Below, in pieces: positions 23,460 through 35,038 of a stretch of DNA of 64,000 nucleotides. The stretch comes from Adiantum capillus-veneris. Taxonomy: Eukaryota; Streptophyta; Polypodiopsida; Polypodiales; Pteridaceae. The notes under the pieces were generated by a model, which made no database searches, was not told where the DNA came from, and saw only the letters and a list, made by a program, of their open reading frames with translations. A program made the position numbers and the translations under genes. How positions within the stretch are numbered: the stretch's first letter is position 1; each line of letters opens with the position of its first letter. The DNA is taken from assembly GCA_014529385.2 (NCBI GenBank), contig CM043946.1, forward strand, positions 21,630,577 to 21,694,576. Reading direction: 5' to 3'.

Positions 23460-23935
23460 GGAATTGATATTTTATTATTTATTGCAGCTGTGACAGGTGG
23501 AAAAGGCTTGATCGAGCTAGGCCTATGCATACGGAAATATATTTCATGTATTATTCAAGTGCTCTTTATGAGCTTCGGCCATTTATGACCGGCCGACCAG
23601 TTTGTAACCAATTTGACCATTTAAGAAATCTATAAATGAAATACGTGCAAGAGGGAAATGGTCACTCTTGCATGGGGGGAGATTGCACCTAGTGTCTGCG
23701 TTCTTCTTCTCACCTCTCCTCTCTTCTCTCTCGTGTGTCGGCGTAGCACTCCCTTCTAGGAGGTGCGTCTGTAAGCGCCCTATTGCTCTCTCTCACACTC
23801 TGTCTCCTTCTGTTCATGTATCTTGCGATTATGCGTCTATGTGGTTTCCAGGTATGTTAATAAGTCTGTTTTATGGTTTGTAGTATGCTATTCCGGGTAT
23901 TTTGCAGGGAACTCCACGCCTCCGGCTGTAGCAAT
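23460..23935 (+). promoter_or_regulatory. LTR-like promoter segment
   Basis: A TATA box (CTATAAATG, 23630-23638) is followed about 25 bp later by a start-like GCAAGAGGG and a CT-rich leader (23700-23745), as in R-U5 of plant LTRs. No partner LTR or PBS is visible and the end is undefined, so this may be a truncated LTR. Confidence 0.3.
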
Positions 23936-24014
23936 GAAAATCGATGTACTATGTACACGCTGTCCTACCTATGCACATGTGGGCCCCACGTAACCGGCTC
24001 TGGAAAATGGGAAA

Positions 24015-25098
24015 TTATTTAATTGATGCACCATGCATGTGTATGTACATATGCGTAATCACTTCTTCAAAAAAACTCCTAACATTGCATAGCCCTTTTC
24101 CAAAGTTAGTTTCTAATGGCATACCTGTCTCTCGCAAATGGATCTTGCCATCCTTAAAAAACACAAGATCTCTTTTCAAGGCATCATTGAAGCTATCAAA
24201 ATCCCTTCTATCATGGTCTGTGCCATCACACCATATGCATTTGTGCACAAATACTTCTTTGCTTTGGGATTTCTATCCTATAGGTTGTCCTTTCTCTTCA
24301 AGCCTAGTCAGCTTTAACTTCATTTCTCGCATGCCCTGAACAAGCTCATCAAGCATAGAGTTATCACCTTTTGGACTCACACTAAAGCTTTGAAGGAATC
24401 TCAGACATGTTGGAGGTAGAAGTAGCACTATTTACCACCATCTTATCTCTATGATGTTGCCTCTTATAGCAAGCAATGAGACCGCCTCCTCAACCTCTTT
24501 CCACTCAGCCTTTAGACCTTGTTATGTATTCTTGTCTTCAAGGTGTAGCTCTAACTTTTTTTGGAGCTCAAAACCTACAGCTTGAAGGGACAATTGAGTC
24601 TTTTCACTATCGGAAGTGGATCGCTCTGTTCCTGATAGCCGAGCATAGCGCCGCTCAAACTCTCTCAACAATTCAGTGATGGAAAGTCATTGTTTTGGCT
24701 TTGTAACCCATTCCAAGAAGGTCCTTTTTGTAACCCTTCATGAAGTATTCCTCCTTTAGGGCTAATTTGAATTTCTCCCAACCTTCTCCATTCTCCTCCC
24801 TGATTCCCCTTACATGGTCTCTAATCTCGGGGACCACAACAAGCTCAAAACTACAAATCATGTCCACCTATACAACAACCTGTTGTAGCTCCATCTCCTT
24901 TACATAACCATGAAGAACATTTGTGACATCTTTCCCTTCAAATTGGTCCATTTTGTTCACAATAACTTGAAGAGATTTGGTTACTAACACCTCCCTTCTT
25001 TCTGCAGCATGTTGTTGTTGCATAAATATGGCGAATGCTTGAAACATTTGCATTGTGCCTTGATCAAAATGCATGCCTTGTTGCTCTTTCTGATCCAT
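24015..25098 (-). pseudogene. gag remnant of a minus-strand Ty3-type element
   Basis: Reading the minus strand from 25098, MDQKEQQGMHFDQGT leads to a capsid-like segment (DQFEGKDVTNVLHGYVKEME, then after one stop PEIRDHVRGIREENGEGWEK, about 24700-24920). A helical linker (about 24290-24350) and a Cys/His knuckle remnant (CIWCDGTDHDRRDF, about 24208-24245) follow, then the GRIHL-like segment DGKIHLRETGMPL. This is the order of a plant Ty3 Gag. Several stops and shifts make it non-functional. The PBS and LTR at 25161 and 25181 lie just upstream in the right orientation. Protease and RT would be expected left of 24015 but are not there. Confidence 0.7.
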
Positions 25099-25160
25099 AG
25101 ATTTAATTATTTGTAATTAAACCTTTCAAAACAAGTTTTTGAACCCGACCACAACTGCTT

Positions 25161-25176
25161 CGCGTTGGGTTCACCA
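25161..25176 (-). promoter_or_regulatory. Primer binding site of the minus-strand gag remnant
   Basis: The minus strand reads TGGTGAACCCAACGCG, starting four bases inside the LTR edge at 25181. TGG at the start fits a tRNA 3' CCA end; the tRNA is not identified. Confidence 0.55.
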
Positions 25177-25180
25177 GAAA

Positions 25181-25850
25181 TGTCGGGATGTGTGCGGTCT
25201 AGCTGGGAAGGTGCAAAACCTTTGGCTGTGAGAGTTTGTGATGAAAGTCACAAACGCTTTAAGAAAAAGCGTTTGTGGAGAATCACCAACCCTCTTTCTA
25301 AGGGTGGCAAGAAATCTAAGAGCACTCGTGACAGAAAGGTCACAAACCCTCTTTTCTATCGTGCTTGGAGTCTGCTTATTTTCGTAGTCAAGATTATGAC
25401 GAGAGGATCACCAAATCACATTCAATTTTACTTTAAAAGAAAATTTAAAAACACTCAAGTTTCAGCCATGAAACCTCAATGCTCATACAATCAAAATTGT
25501 CAATCAAAACCCAAACCTCTTTCATGGTATCACGTAGCCTCGCCCCCAATTACATAGTTGTAACATCGAACAATTGAAAGAAATGCTCGAGCTTCCACCT
25601 TCTTAACGAAGATTTTCTGATTTTCAGAGATTTTAGAGCTTCTAAGTTGAATCCCACACACCATTTTGATAAGGGGAAACCCTAATTCGCTCCCCCACAA
25701 GCTCAGATTCAAGATTACGAAGCGGCGGGACTACAACACACATAGATTGGGCAACCATGGAAGCTGTTGAACAGTAGTGAAAAATTGCATGTTTTTCCTA
25801 TAAAAAGAATCCCTCTCTCTCTTAACCACGGAAATATGAGCTGATGTGTC
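25181..25850 (-). repeat. Probable 5' LTR of the minus-strand gag remnant
   Basis: It starts TGTCGGGATG beside the PBS (so ends ...CCCGACA on the minus strand). The outer boundary is not clear; I place it near 25850 by a change in composition only. Confidence 0.35.
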
Positions 25851-26289
25851 AATGTTGGGGCCATTTTGCCACTTTGGACCAAAACTAGGTCATTTTCAGC
25901 TCATTTTTTACCCAAAAAATGTCATTTTTTATGCGAAAAATCCCAAACAAAGTAAGAAAAATCCCTAAATTTATGGGATAACTTGCATAAGCATAAAAAG
26001 CACAGATAAGAATCATTTTTCATCAATATAGCATTTTGGGTCATTTTCCATGTAATTCTCCAATGACACATGTGCGGCTGCTATTTTTGGCAGTTTTTGC
26101 TCAGATCAGTCTTTATAGGCGAGACGAGTGTGCCATCATGAAACACCAGGAATATGTACATTTCAAACCAAATTATAGATATTATCAAGTGGAAAATCAC
26201 GCAAAGGTGCCACATCCAGGGCCACCATTCCTCGGATAGGTATGCACATGATAGCTACCGTAGTAGCCGCTTTAGCATATATCGCCATA

Positions 26290-26505
26290 TGTATAAAATC
26301 ATCTGGATAGGGTTTTTCTAGCGTAGGTTTTCAAATATCATGGGATACCAAAGTCTATTGTGAGTGATCGAGATCCTTGAATAGCAAAAACATTTGGTGT
26401 GCATTGTTTGATAACCTTGGCACAAAGTTGATTTTTTCTTCTACATATATACCATCCCCAAATGGATGGGTAGAGTGAGATTGCAAATTTTGCAGTATTA
26501 GATAT
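26290..26505 (+). pseudogene. Family X integrase core, left fragment
   Basis: A + strand frame reads VFKYHGIPKSIVSDRDP (about 26326-26376), the second catalytic Asp motif of a Ty3 integrase, and then, with shifts, the YHPQMDG segment near 26451. Coding stops abruptly at 26505 where the intact gypsy element begins and resumes at 38822. The paralogous copy at 57001-57100 reads straight through the same site. Confidence 0.8.
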
Positions 26506-26764
26506 TGAGGCGGTCCGGGGCGGGCAACAAGAAGAGTGGCCTCTAGACACCCTTCAAGGCTCCCGTGCTGCTCAATGGGGCTGGGGCACAACACAACACA
26601 AACCAAAACAACAAACCCACCGCCAAATCCCAACTACACAAGGGGCACCACCTAATTTAAGAGCGAACTAGGACGCAAAAGAGGAGAATCGTTAGAGCAA
26701 CCCACAAACAAGCAAGGAATTTACACTAACCCTAACACCAATGGAATACTCTCACACACTAAAA

Positions 26765-26816
<52 letters not shown>

Positions 26817-29176
26817 TGCTCGGGCTGCTTTGAAACGTATCGGCAATGATCAAGCAAACACAAATATATATTTAAGAAAGAGAGAGAAAGGGGGAGGGGG
26901 TGCTTGTTGCATTAATACCTTCTTACAAATCTGTCATGACAAATCAAAGTGAGATTAGTACTTGTTCAACATAGCTTGCGTAAATTCACCACAACACATC
27001 ACTAGAAAAGCCACCCCAATCACTGTCTTAAGGCCAGGGGAGTCCTCTCCACCCTGTCGCCCTCTTACAGTATGTGGGATTTATGGCTAGATTGATGACA
27101 ACACCAGAGACAAGCTATCAAGAACTTGAAAAAAAACCAAGACACTTACGCATCATTGTTGTCCATTACTTCACGTTGGAAAGGAGACAAAATATCCAAG
27201 ATTAGTCCAAATCCACCCTCCTTGATTCAGCGAATGTTGGGCTTACACTAGTAGGAGAAATGATAGATTTCCTACTCTCAATTGAATGATCACTCTCTCT
27301 CTTACAATGGCATAGATTTCCCTTGCTAATCCCCTATTACAACACATGCACATGCATAAGACAATGAGCTTCCACTCAAGAGCTCCTTCTAGAGAGGTTG
27401 AGCTTGGCTTCTCAAGCTATAGCATAGTGCTCTTGCTTATGGCTTCCCCCTTTTATGCTAGCTACACCCTCCTTTTATAGCAATTTTGAAGGCTAGGGTT
27501 ACTCCTCTAACCATGGTTGAGTTAGATTTTCAGCAATTTATCTAATTTCTTTTGCTTGGAATTATCAAGAAGTTGGTGGGGAAAGAGAGAGGAGAGAAAT
27601 GGAGGTGATAGGACTTTTCATAGTGGGTTAGTGTTAGTAGAGTTAGTATTAATTTACAAATGGAATTGAATATTTACAATGGGAGTATCCATGTAGGATA
27701 CAAATAAGGAAGAAAAACTCTTAAGAGGTAAGAAAAGGTGGATTTCTTACAAGGTTGATGCTCCAAGTGTCTTGAGTAGGGCCAATTTTGACGCTTGTTG
27801 ACGGTCCACTAGCTTTGACGGTACATTTTTTCTCCACTCTTGACCTTCCTTGAGAGACAAGGTAATTGAAGCTGAGTAATCAACCACCATGATGCTATCT
27901 TTTAAGAGAAGAGGCTGAATTTTGTGGTTTTTTGATAGATATGGGTAATTTGGAGGAGGAAAAATGAGACTAGGTGGTCAATTTTGGAATGGAATTGTGT
28001 GTGGGAGGTATGAGTTCACCATGGTTTCTCTTATTCTTCAAGGTTGAGGAGAAGGTGAGTAGTGTGCAGAGAGGAGTGGTGAGAGAGATGGGGATGATGA
28101 GTGGAGAAGTGTGTGTGAAAGAGGAAAATGATAAAGTGGAAGAGAGAGTGTGGCTGCATAGCATGGGAAAACTGGGGTCCACTAAAAAAATCATAGCTCA
28201 CAGCTGGTAGCTCCAAAAATCATGAAAAAATTTGGGGTGATTATTCAGAGCGTGGGCTACATTTTCTCTTTTGACCACTGCTCCAAATTCGGAGTGGAGA
28301 TAGGTGCCAAAATTCTCACCAAAAAGCCTGTTTTTTATGCCTGCAAAAGTCTTTTAGTGGTCCCCTCCTTTGTTGAATTTTTACAATGCATCCAAGAGTG
28401 AGCCCCTCCTTTGTCATATTATAATACAAAGCATTCAAGTTGCCCTTGACCCATGCATGGAGGAGGATTATTGGTGAAATAAGAAATATATACATGGTGG
28501 GACTAGTGTATGGACTATTCATGGACTTTAGCTCAATGAGCACATGGTGTTAGAATAATGAGTAAAAATAATAATAAAAATATGGAGGAGTTATGGATAT
28601 GGAAAGATATTGGAATCATATGATATGGTCCCTCCTTGAATTATTTTGGGTGAAAGAGGAAAAGGTATGCAAGTAAATAATATAATAAAAGTAACCAATG
28701 AGTAGAAATCAAATTTTTTTTTTCACGAGGGTGAGGGTGAAAATGTGGGAGTGATTTGTATAAAGGAAAAATATGAGGTTAGAGTATGTACATATTGGCA
28801 AAAAAAATAAAAATAAAAAATATAATTATGGTGTAAGAGGATGAAAGAAGGTGTACATAAAACACATACCTAAGTAGAAATATTTAAATAAAATACCAAA
28901 ATAATTATTAAAAATCCCTATATTTAGGCCATATATACAATGAAATATTTACACACAAAGAGGCCATAATATACTTTTATTTTTTTTATTTTTTTTGGCT
29001 CACCTAGCCCAGTGACTAGCTAGCTGAGGGTTTTTAAGAAGATATGGGAAAAGTCTCGTGACTCACGCACGCCTATGTACAGTGAAATGGTAGGGATAGC
29101 CACAGTGTTTGGGTGATTTTGGTAGGGTGAGGTAACTCACTGTGGTTATTACAAAGAGCCGAAAAAACGGCTATCA
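26506..29176 (-). repeat. 3' LTR of element 2
   Basis: It is 2671 bp, starting TGAGGCGGTCC and ending GGCTATCA on the + strand. It contains (GA)23 at 26768-26813. Short ORFs inside (for example 27974-28210) occur identically in the other LTR and are not considered genes. Confidence 0.95.
26768..26813. repeat. (GA)n microsatellite in the 3' LTR
   Basis: 46 bp; the matching tract in the 5' LTR (36410-36449) is 40 bp, the main length difference between the LTRs. Confidence 0.95.
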
Positions 29177-29180
29177 TTAG

Positions 29181-29190
29181 CCCTCCCCCT
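29181..29190 (-). promoter_or_regulatory. Polypurine tract of element 2
   Basis: The minus strand reads AGGGGGAGGG, 4 bp from the 3' LTR edge at 29176; it follows the Gag-Pol stop as expected. Confidence 0.85.
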
Positions 29191-29204
29191 GGATGATGGT
29201 ATAT

Positions 29205-32200
29205 TCATGTACCATCATAGAGCATCTTTTCCAAAGAGAGTGCTTCAGAGTCCTTGACGAGATCTTCATTGTTTGGCCCCTCATAATTTTGGCTGGAGTT
29301 ACACTCATGCTTCATGTAACAATACTTACATGAGACAGCGGCCTTTGGACAGATCTTTGGTAGATCCTTTGGTAGAAGGCGACTCAAATAGGGCTTCAAG
29401 CGATACCCGTTTACCTTCCTGGAGAGCTCTTTACCATTCAAGTCCATAAGCTGATAGTAGCTAGAATTGAAAGCCTTCTTGACTATGTATGGCCCTTGCC
29501 ATCTAGTTTCAAACTTGGCATCAAAACGATTGTCAAGTCGATTGTCATACCTTAGCACAAGCTCTCCTTCCTTGATGCCTTTGTCCTTCAGTTTCTTGTC
29601 GTGCGTTTCTTTCCCTTGTGTGGCTTTCCTCTTGTAGCACTCGTATGCTGCTTCTCTTTTCCACTCAAGCTCCACTAACGTAAGAAGTCGATCCATCCAT
29701 ACCTCTTGATCATCTTGTGCTGATTTGCCATGAAGTCGCATTGTTGGAATGTTTAGCTCAATTGGCTGTAAAGCCTCTTGACCATAGACCAAGTGAAATG
29801 GTGTGAACTCCGTGGCTTCCCTATATGTGGTTCGATACGCCCACAAGGCACCATCCAAGAAGTCATCCCATAATTTTGTCTTGTTTTGAACCATCTTTCT
29901 AATGATTCCTGCAATGACACCATTAGCCTTCTCCACCAAACCATTTGACTGTGGGTAGTATGGTGTGCTATGACGATGTAGAATGTGAAGCTCTTCACAA
30001 ACTTCTGTGAGCAATCCTTTTCTAAACCCTGGACCATTATCAGAAACAATCTCCAAAGGTGTGCCAAATCTACAACAAATGTGAGTGTAGACGAATTTGC
30101 TTACTGTCTTCTCATTTACCTTTGCCACACTTTGTGCTTCCACCCACCTAGTCATATAGTCTACAGCCACTAGAATGTAGAGTTTACCATTTTTTGTCCT
30201 AGGCAGAGGACCCATAGCATCAATGCCCCACTTTTCAAAGGGTCCATTTGCAAGCACTATTTGCCTCGGGCCATGCACCAACCTTCTATTTCCATTTATC
30301 TGACAAGTGTGACAGCTTTTACACCAATGTTGAACATCCACATGCAAACTTGGCCAAACATACCCCGAAAGAAAAATCTTCTTCACAGTTAATTCTTGGG
30401 CAAAATGACCACCACATGCCTCTTCATGCAAACCTTTTAGAATGGCTGGAATTTCCTTAATAGTTGGTACTCGTCTGCACACTTGATCCTTCCCTCTTTG
30501 ATAGAGGGAGCCTTCTAGGAAGAGATATACGCTTGCCTTCTTCATGAGTCTCCTCTTCTGAGCTTTTGTGAATTCTGGTGGAAACTCACCCTCCAAAATG
30601 TAGCCAATGATGGGAGCCAATGACTCCAATCCCTGGTACCTCGGTTGCTTCACAGCAGCCGCCACCATGATGACCTGCACTTCTTTCTTTACACATGCAA
30701 CGGCTTGTTGTGCAAGTAAATCAGCATCTTCATTCTGTTTCCTAGGAATATGATATAGTTGCACTTCTTCAAATTGATTAAACAATCTACGAATGGCATG
30801 AACTTTTGTCGGTAAGCTCTCATTCTTGCATGCCCAAATGCCTAAAATCTGTTTAACAATGAGAAGTGCATCTCCCTTTACCATGAGGCGTTGTATCCCT
30901 TGGCCAATGCACATCTTCAAACCATGAAGTAGAGTGTCATATTCTGCTTCATTGTTGCTAGCTGAACTTGGTAGATTGAACTTCTCTTTCATGACCACCT
31001 GTCCACTTGGGTTGAGCAACACTAGCCCTCCCCCTGCTTTTCCTGTGGCTCGTCGAAAAGCTCCATCAAAGAACAAGGTAAAAGCATTGGGAATACTTTT
31101 TGGTGGTGGCAATGGTAGGGTCTTTACTTCAGGCACCTTAATCTCCTTTTCGTGCACCCTATAAGTGAGAATCCCTGCCAATTGTGCACGCACACTATCT
31201 TCTACCTTGAAAGAGTATTGGAACTCTTGCAACTCCATAATCCACTTTGAGATCCTAGTACTAAGATTCATTTGAGATGACACCCAAGGGAACAAATTTT
31301 CTGCAGTGAGAATTACAAAAGGTTTTGGTAGCAGGTAGGATCTAAACTTTCTCACCGCAAACATGAGAGAAAGCATCATGAGTTCTGCTTCTGTGTAGTC
31401 TCTCTCCAAAGCATTCATGACCCTACTAGCAAAGTAGATGGGTCGCATCCTTGTACTGTGGGGGTCTTGTTGTAGCAACACAGCACCAATTGTTTCTTTC
31501 CCAACACTAGAGCTAACAAAGAATGTGTACTCCCAACAAGGAGGCATGAGTGTTGGTAGCTCTGACAAAATGACTTTAATGTTACAAAAGTACTCTTCAA
31601 GCTCATCAGACCATGCAAATTCTACTTGTTGTGTCAACTTTTGCAAAGGGTGAAGTAACTCCGAGGCTAAGTGAATGAAGCGTGACATATACTTCACCTT
31701 TTGAATGAATGAGATGACCTCCTTAAGACTCTTGGGTGATGGTAGCTCAATAAGAGCCTTTGCCTTCGAAGGATCCACTTCAATGCCTTTGTAAGAAACT
31801 TTATGACCAAGCAAGATTACTTCATCCTCACCTATATGGCACTTGTCGGGGTTGAGTTGACCTCCCATGTCGTAGAGCTTCTTTAAACCTTCTTCTACCC
31901 TTTGTAGATGCAATGATTTTGAGCTATAAATACAGAAATCATCAATGAACACCCTAATTGACTTTCCAAAGAATGCTTGAAACACCATATTCATGAAACG
32001 TTGGAATGTTGCAGGAGCATTTGTCAGACCAAATGGCATCACTCTAAAAGCATAACAACCCCAAGGAGTGATAAAGGTTGTTTTTAATTGATCCTCCAGT
32101 GCAATCCCTATTTGAAAGTAACCTGAGTAACCATCGCACACAGTGTACTTCTCATGACCAGCTACCTCATTTAGTATCTCATCCTGGAATGGGAGGGGAA

Positions 32201-34484
32201 AGTGATCTCTCTTTGTTGCCTCATTGAGGGGACGGTAATCCACACACACCCTCCACTTGCCGTTCTTCTTAGGAGTGACAACAACAGGAGAGACCCACTC
32301 TGAATTCTCCACTGGATAAATGAACCCTGCTGCTAGAAGCTTTCTTACCTCCTTGAGTAAAGCCTGCTCCTTGATGACTCCTAGCCTTCGTAGCTTCTGA
32401 GCCTTAGGTGTGGCCTCTGGCTTCAACTCAATTTTGTGTTGAACAGCATCTACTCCACGCACATCGGTGTAGTCTTTAGCAAAAAGCCTAGGAAACTTCC
32501 TTAGCACACATTTGAACTCCTCTCTTTCATTCTTTGTAAGTGTTGTTGATAGCATACCTTCCAGCATCCCTTCATCTTGATCACCTTCGTTCTCTTGAGG
32601 ACCTACCTCCTCCAAGCCTTGACAAGAGGTCTCTTGGTTGCTTGGCTTAAACCTTACCCCCATGACTTCGATGGAAGACTCCTCTTCAGTAATGCTGCCG
32701 CTACTTTCTTCTTCTGAAGTGCTATCGGTCCAACCTTCTTCCGTCTCACTTTGAGATGATTCTTCATGGAGCTCCTCTTGGCGTTGCTCCTTCATGTCAA
32801 AGACAACCTTCTTGTGATTGTCATTCCTGCAAATTAGCTTTCCACTCTCCCAATCCTGCAAAGCTCGCATTTTCATTAGCCATGGTCTTCCTAGGATAAA
32901 TGGGTAACCATTTCCCTTGGTAGACATGACATAGAAATCCACTGCCTTCTTAATGCCAAAGGCCTCCACAAAAACATTTTTACAAATGCCTACGCACCTA
33001 GCCTTGCTATTGTTTGCCATCTTGACCCTAATTTCAGGTGTCTCATGGATGTGCATGCCTAGTTTTTGCATGAGTCCCTCTGTCATGATGCAAATTTGTG
33101 CACCCCCATCCACTAGACCTTTCCTAACCAATCTCCCTTTGATGTAACAGTCTAGCACCGGTGTAATGTCCTCATTCATTTCAGCTTGTGCAATTTTTAC
33201 AACAGGCACACTCTCTTTTACCTTTCTCCTAGTGCTAATTGCCCTTGTTAAATCCCTCCTAACTTGTGGACATAATGCAAGAAATTGAGGCCATGAAATA
33301 TCAGGACCCTTACCTCTCATGTCTTCCAACAAGTTGTACGGAGCCATACCATGTCCAAGAGGGAAGTCTTGGAGGTTGATACGACGTCGAGTCCTCTTGG
33401 TTTCCTTGGTTCCCTTTGCCTTCTTGCCTTGTCCATGGTCACTCTGTGATGTGACTCCTTCTTTCTCTTTACCTTTTCCTCGGCCACGCTTAATTCCATT
33501 GGCTTCCATGTCAACCTCATTTGAATTTGTCACCTCTACCACATGCACATTTGGATCTGGCAAAGGTGGAACTCCTTCTACCCCTTGTGGAGGTGGTCTT
33601 GGTCCATTTGGCCTTTGTAGAAGCCTTGGTTGTTGACCAGTTCCTTCACCTGCATTCATCACTGGGTAATTCAAGTTAGGCCTCCCTGGCTCCCCACGGG
33701 GCCAAGGACAATTATACATCCCATGTCCAGACTCTCCGCAATTCCAACATTGCAAGACTCTCCTAGGTCGTGGATCTCGCTCTTCAGACTTCTTTGCTTG
33801 TCCCTTTGGACCTACAGCTTGTGCAAGGTGAATTGACAGGCTGCTTAAAGATTCGTTTAGCTTCTCAATTACTTCCGCCGTTACCTCAGGAAGCTCCCTC
33901 GATGTTGATGCTTGTGACTTACCTTTGGGTCTAAGACCTTCTATTGGAACCTCTCCCCTTAAGCACTTGAGTTTCCTATACTTCTCAGCAGCCCTAGTTT
34001 CAGCTGCATCAAAAGTAGCAGGTGCACCCGCCTCAACTTTTACCTTAAGGTCAGGAAAGAGTCCGGCTATGAACCTCTCCTTCTTTAAAAATTCTGCACC
34101 ATCACCAGGGTTAGCAACATTTCGTATCCATAGAGCCCAAAGACGTAGAAACTCTTGCTTGTACAAGTAGTAGTCATCTAAGTCTTTTTGCTTATGAGAA
34201 ACAATGTCTTGCCATAGTTTCTGAGTGTTTTGGGGATCAAAGAAGTATCTCTTAAAACGATTTAAAACTTCTGTGTAATTCCCCTTAACTTCCTCAGGCA
34301 AAGAGTCAAACCAAGTACTAGCATCTTTCCTAAGGACCACCTCAAACATTTCTACACGTTCTTGATCGGTTACTATCCTCTTGATACGGCAAGACATCTT
34401 GAAATTTGCTAAAAATAATTCTGCATCCTCTCCAGGCTCTCCAAAGAAAAGAGGATATCCAGACATTTGGCGTTGGCTCTCCAT
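29205..34484 (-). CDS. Intact Gag-Pol polyprotein with dual RNase H (Tat-like)
   Basis: It has 1759 codons and no stops. Domains in order: Gag capsid (about residues 1-190), CCHC knuckle CWNCGESGHGMYNC (about 244-258), retropepsin with DGGAQ (about 459) and ILGRPW (about 535), RT (about 690-900) with catalytic FIDDFC (about 847), a first RNase H (about 985-1115), a second RNase H (about 1135-1262), integrase zinc domain (about 1350-1395) and core with D-D-E at WGIDAMGP (about 1421), SDNGPGF (about 1482) and NGLVEKANG (about 1518). In the first RNase H the acidic residues are replaced (FVSSSVGKE, LTAENL, LAGILT), while the second keeps FFDGA, NNEAEY, KGDALL and NEDADLL. That fits the known Tat pattern of a degenerate first and active second, archaeal-type RNase H. 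The start is the first ATG after an in-frame TAA five codons upstream. Gag and Pol are in one frame, so no frameshift is needed. Confidence 0.96.
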   Translation of the reverse strand: MESQRQMSGYPLFFGEPGEDAELFLANFKMSCRIKRIVTDQERVEMFEVVLRKDASTWFDSLPEEVKGNYTEVLNRFKRYFFDPQNTQKLWQDIVSHKQKDLDDYYLYKQEFLRLWALWIRNVANPGDGAEFLKKERFIAGLFPDLKVKVEAGAPATFDAAETRAAEKYRKLKCLRGEVPIEGLRPKGKSQASTSRELPEVTAEVIEKLNESLSSLSIHLAQAVGPKGQAKKSEERDPRPRRVLQCWNCGESGHGMYNCPWPRGEPGRPNLNYPVMNAGEGTGQQPRLLQRPNGPRPPPQGVEGVPPLPDPNVHVVEVTNSNEVDMEANGIKRGRGKGKEKEGVTSQSDHGQGKKAKGTKETKRTRRRINLQDFPLGHGMAPYNLLEDMRGKGPDISWPQFLALCPQVRRDLTRAISTRRKVKESVPVVKIAQAEMNEDITPVLDCYIKGRLVRKGLVDGGAQICIMTEGLMQKLGMHIHETPEIRVKMANNSKARCVGICKNVFVEAFGIKKAVDFYVMSTKGNGYPFILGRPWLMKMRALQDWESGKLICRNDNHKKVVFDMKEQRQEELHEESSQSETEEGWTDSTSEEESSGSITEEESSIEVMGVRFKPSNQETSCQGLEEVGPQENEGDQDEGMLEGMLSTTLTKNEREEFKCVLRKFPRLFAKDYTDVRGVDAVQHKIELKPEATPKAQKLRRLGVIKEQALLKEVRKLLAAGFIYPVENSEWVSPVVVTPKKNGKWRVCVDYRPLNEATKRDHFPLPFQDEILNEVAGHEKYTVCDGYSGYFQIGIALEDQLKTTFITPWGCYAFRVMPFGLTNAPATFQRFMNMVFQAFFGKSIRVFIDDFCIYSSKSLHLQRVEEGLKKLYDMGGQLNPDKCHIGEDEVILLGHKVSYKGIEVDPSKAKALIELPSPKSLKEVISFIQKVKYMSRFIHLASELLHPLQKLTQQVEFAWSDELEEYFCNIKVILSELPTLMPPCWEYTFFVSSSVGKETIGAVLLQQDPHSTRMRPIYFASRVMNALERDYTEAELMMLSLMFAVRKFRSYLLPKPFVILTAENLFPWVSSQMNLSTRISKWIMELQEFQYSFKVEDSVRAQLAGILTYRVHEKEIKVPEVKTLPLPPPKSIPNAFTLFFDGAFRRATGKAGGGLVLLNPSGQVVMKEKFNLPSSASNNEAEYDTLLHGLKMCIGQGIQRLMVKGDALLIVKQILGIWACKNESLPTKVHAIRRLFNQFEEVQLYHIPRKQNEDADLLAQQAVACVKKEVQVIMVAAAVKQPRYQGLESLAPIIGYILEGEFPPEFTKAQKRRLMKKASVYLFLEGSLYQRGKDQVCRRVPTIKEIPAILKGLHEEACGGHFAQELTVKKIFLSGYVWPSLHVDVQHWCKSCHTCQINGNRRLVHGPRQIVLANGPFEKWGIDAMGPLPRTKNGKLYILVAVDYMTRWVEAQSVAKVNEKTVSKFVYTHICCRFGTPLEIVSDNGPGFRKGLLTEVCEELHILHRHSTPYYPQSNGLVEKANGVIAGIIRKMVQNKTKLWDDFLDGALWAYRTTYREATEFTPFHLVYGQEALQPIELNIPTMRLHGKSAQDDQEVWMDRLLTLVELEWKREAAYECYKRKATQGKETHDKKLKDKGIKEGELVLRYDNRLDNRFDAKFETRWQGPYIVKKAFNSSYYQLMDLNGKELSRKVNGYRLKPYLSRLLPKDLPKICPKAAVSCKYCYMKHECNSSQNYEGPNNEDLVKDSEALSLEKMLYDGT

Positions 34485-34533
34485 TATTATGAAAGATTAC
34501 AACACGAGTTACAATAAGGGATACAATAGAGAT

Positions 34534-35000
34534 CTAGAACCACTCGCCTGCAAATGAAGAAGTGAGAAAATACCACTCTAGGTTTTCTTCTTCAGCTATC
34601 CAAGCTTCAATAAGGTCTCGATTTGTTTGATCAAAACAAAAGGGTAGACTATTGATGAGCTCTAAGAAGGGTTGAAATTCTTCAAAGCTAAGGCGATAAA
34701 CAGAAATCTCTAGAACTTCCTTTTCTGGATCCAAAAGAGCAACCACGTCCCAAGTGATAAATTGCACTTGCTCTACAATTCCCAATGCACAAGCAGTTTG
34801 TATAAAAACTAGATCTTCATGCTCGTCGAAGGCCGTGAGAAAGTAGCAATTGACTAGGAGCTCCTTTCCTTAGAGTTCCACACAGTCGGAGTGAGGCAAC
34901 CTTCTCACAATTTCATAAAGAACATCCTCATCAAGTCCAATCAAGTTTGCAAGATTTAAAGACTCCACTTGTGCTACAAAATTCCTGGACAAAAACTCCT
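34534..35000 (-). pseudogene. Leader ORF copy 2 (paired with 35039-35593), broken
   Basis: The open part (34785-34534, 83 codons) contains RLSFEEFQPFLELINSLPF, closely matching RLTFGEFFPHLHLINSLPF in the neighbouring 184-codon ORF. The similarity continues upstream (VRRLPHSDCVEL against VRRLPHNKRVVKL) but a TAA near 34870 interrupts it. It lies just upstream of Gag-Pol. I do not recognise the family. It probably arose by tandem duplication in the leader. Confidence 0.65.
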
Positions 35001-35038
35001 TAGGATTATGGTTAAATCATTCAAAAGCATAAAGAGAT

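Noticed and set aside
23852..23907. Intron with GT-AG ends
   Set aside because: Only 56 bp and no coding exons around it; noted only in connection with the 27 bp inverted match.
27970..28216. 78-codon frame (and minus-strand partners) present twice in the window, at 27970 and 37605
   Set aside because: Both copies lie at the same place in the two LTRs of element 2; duplication of an LTR, not conservation of a gene. No domain.
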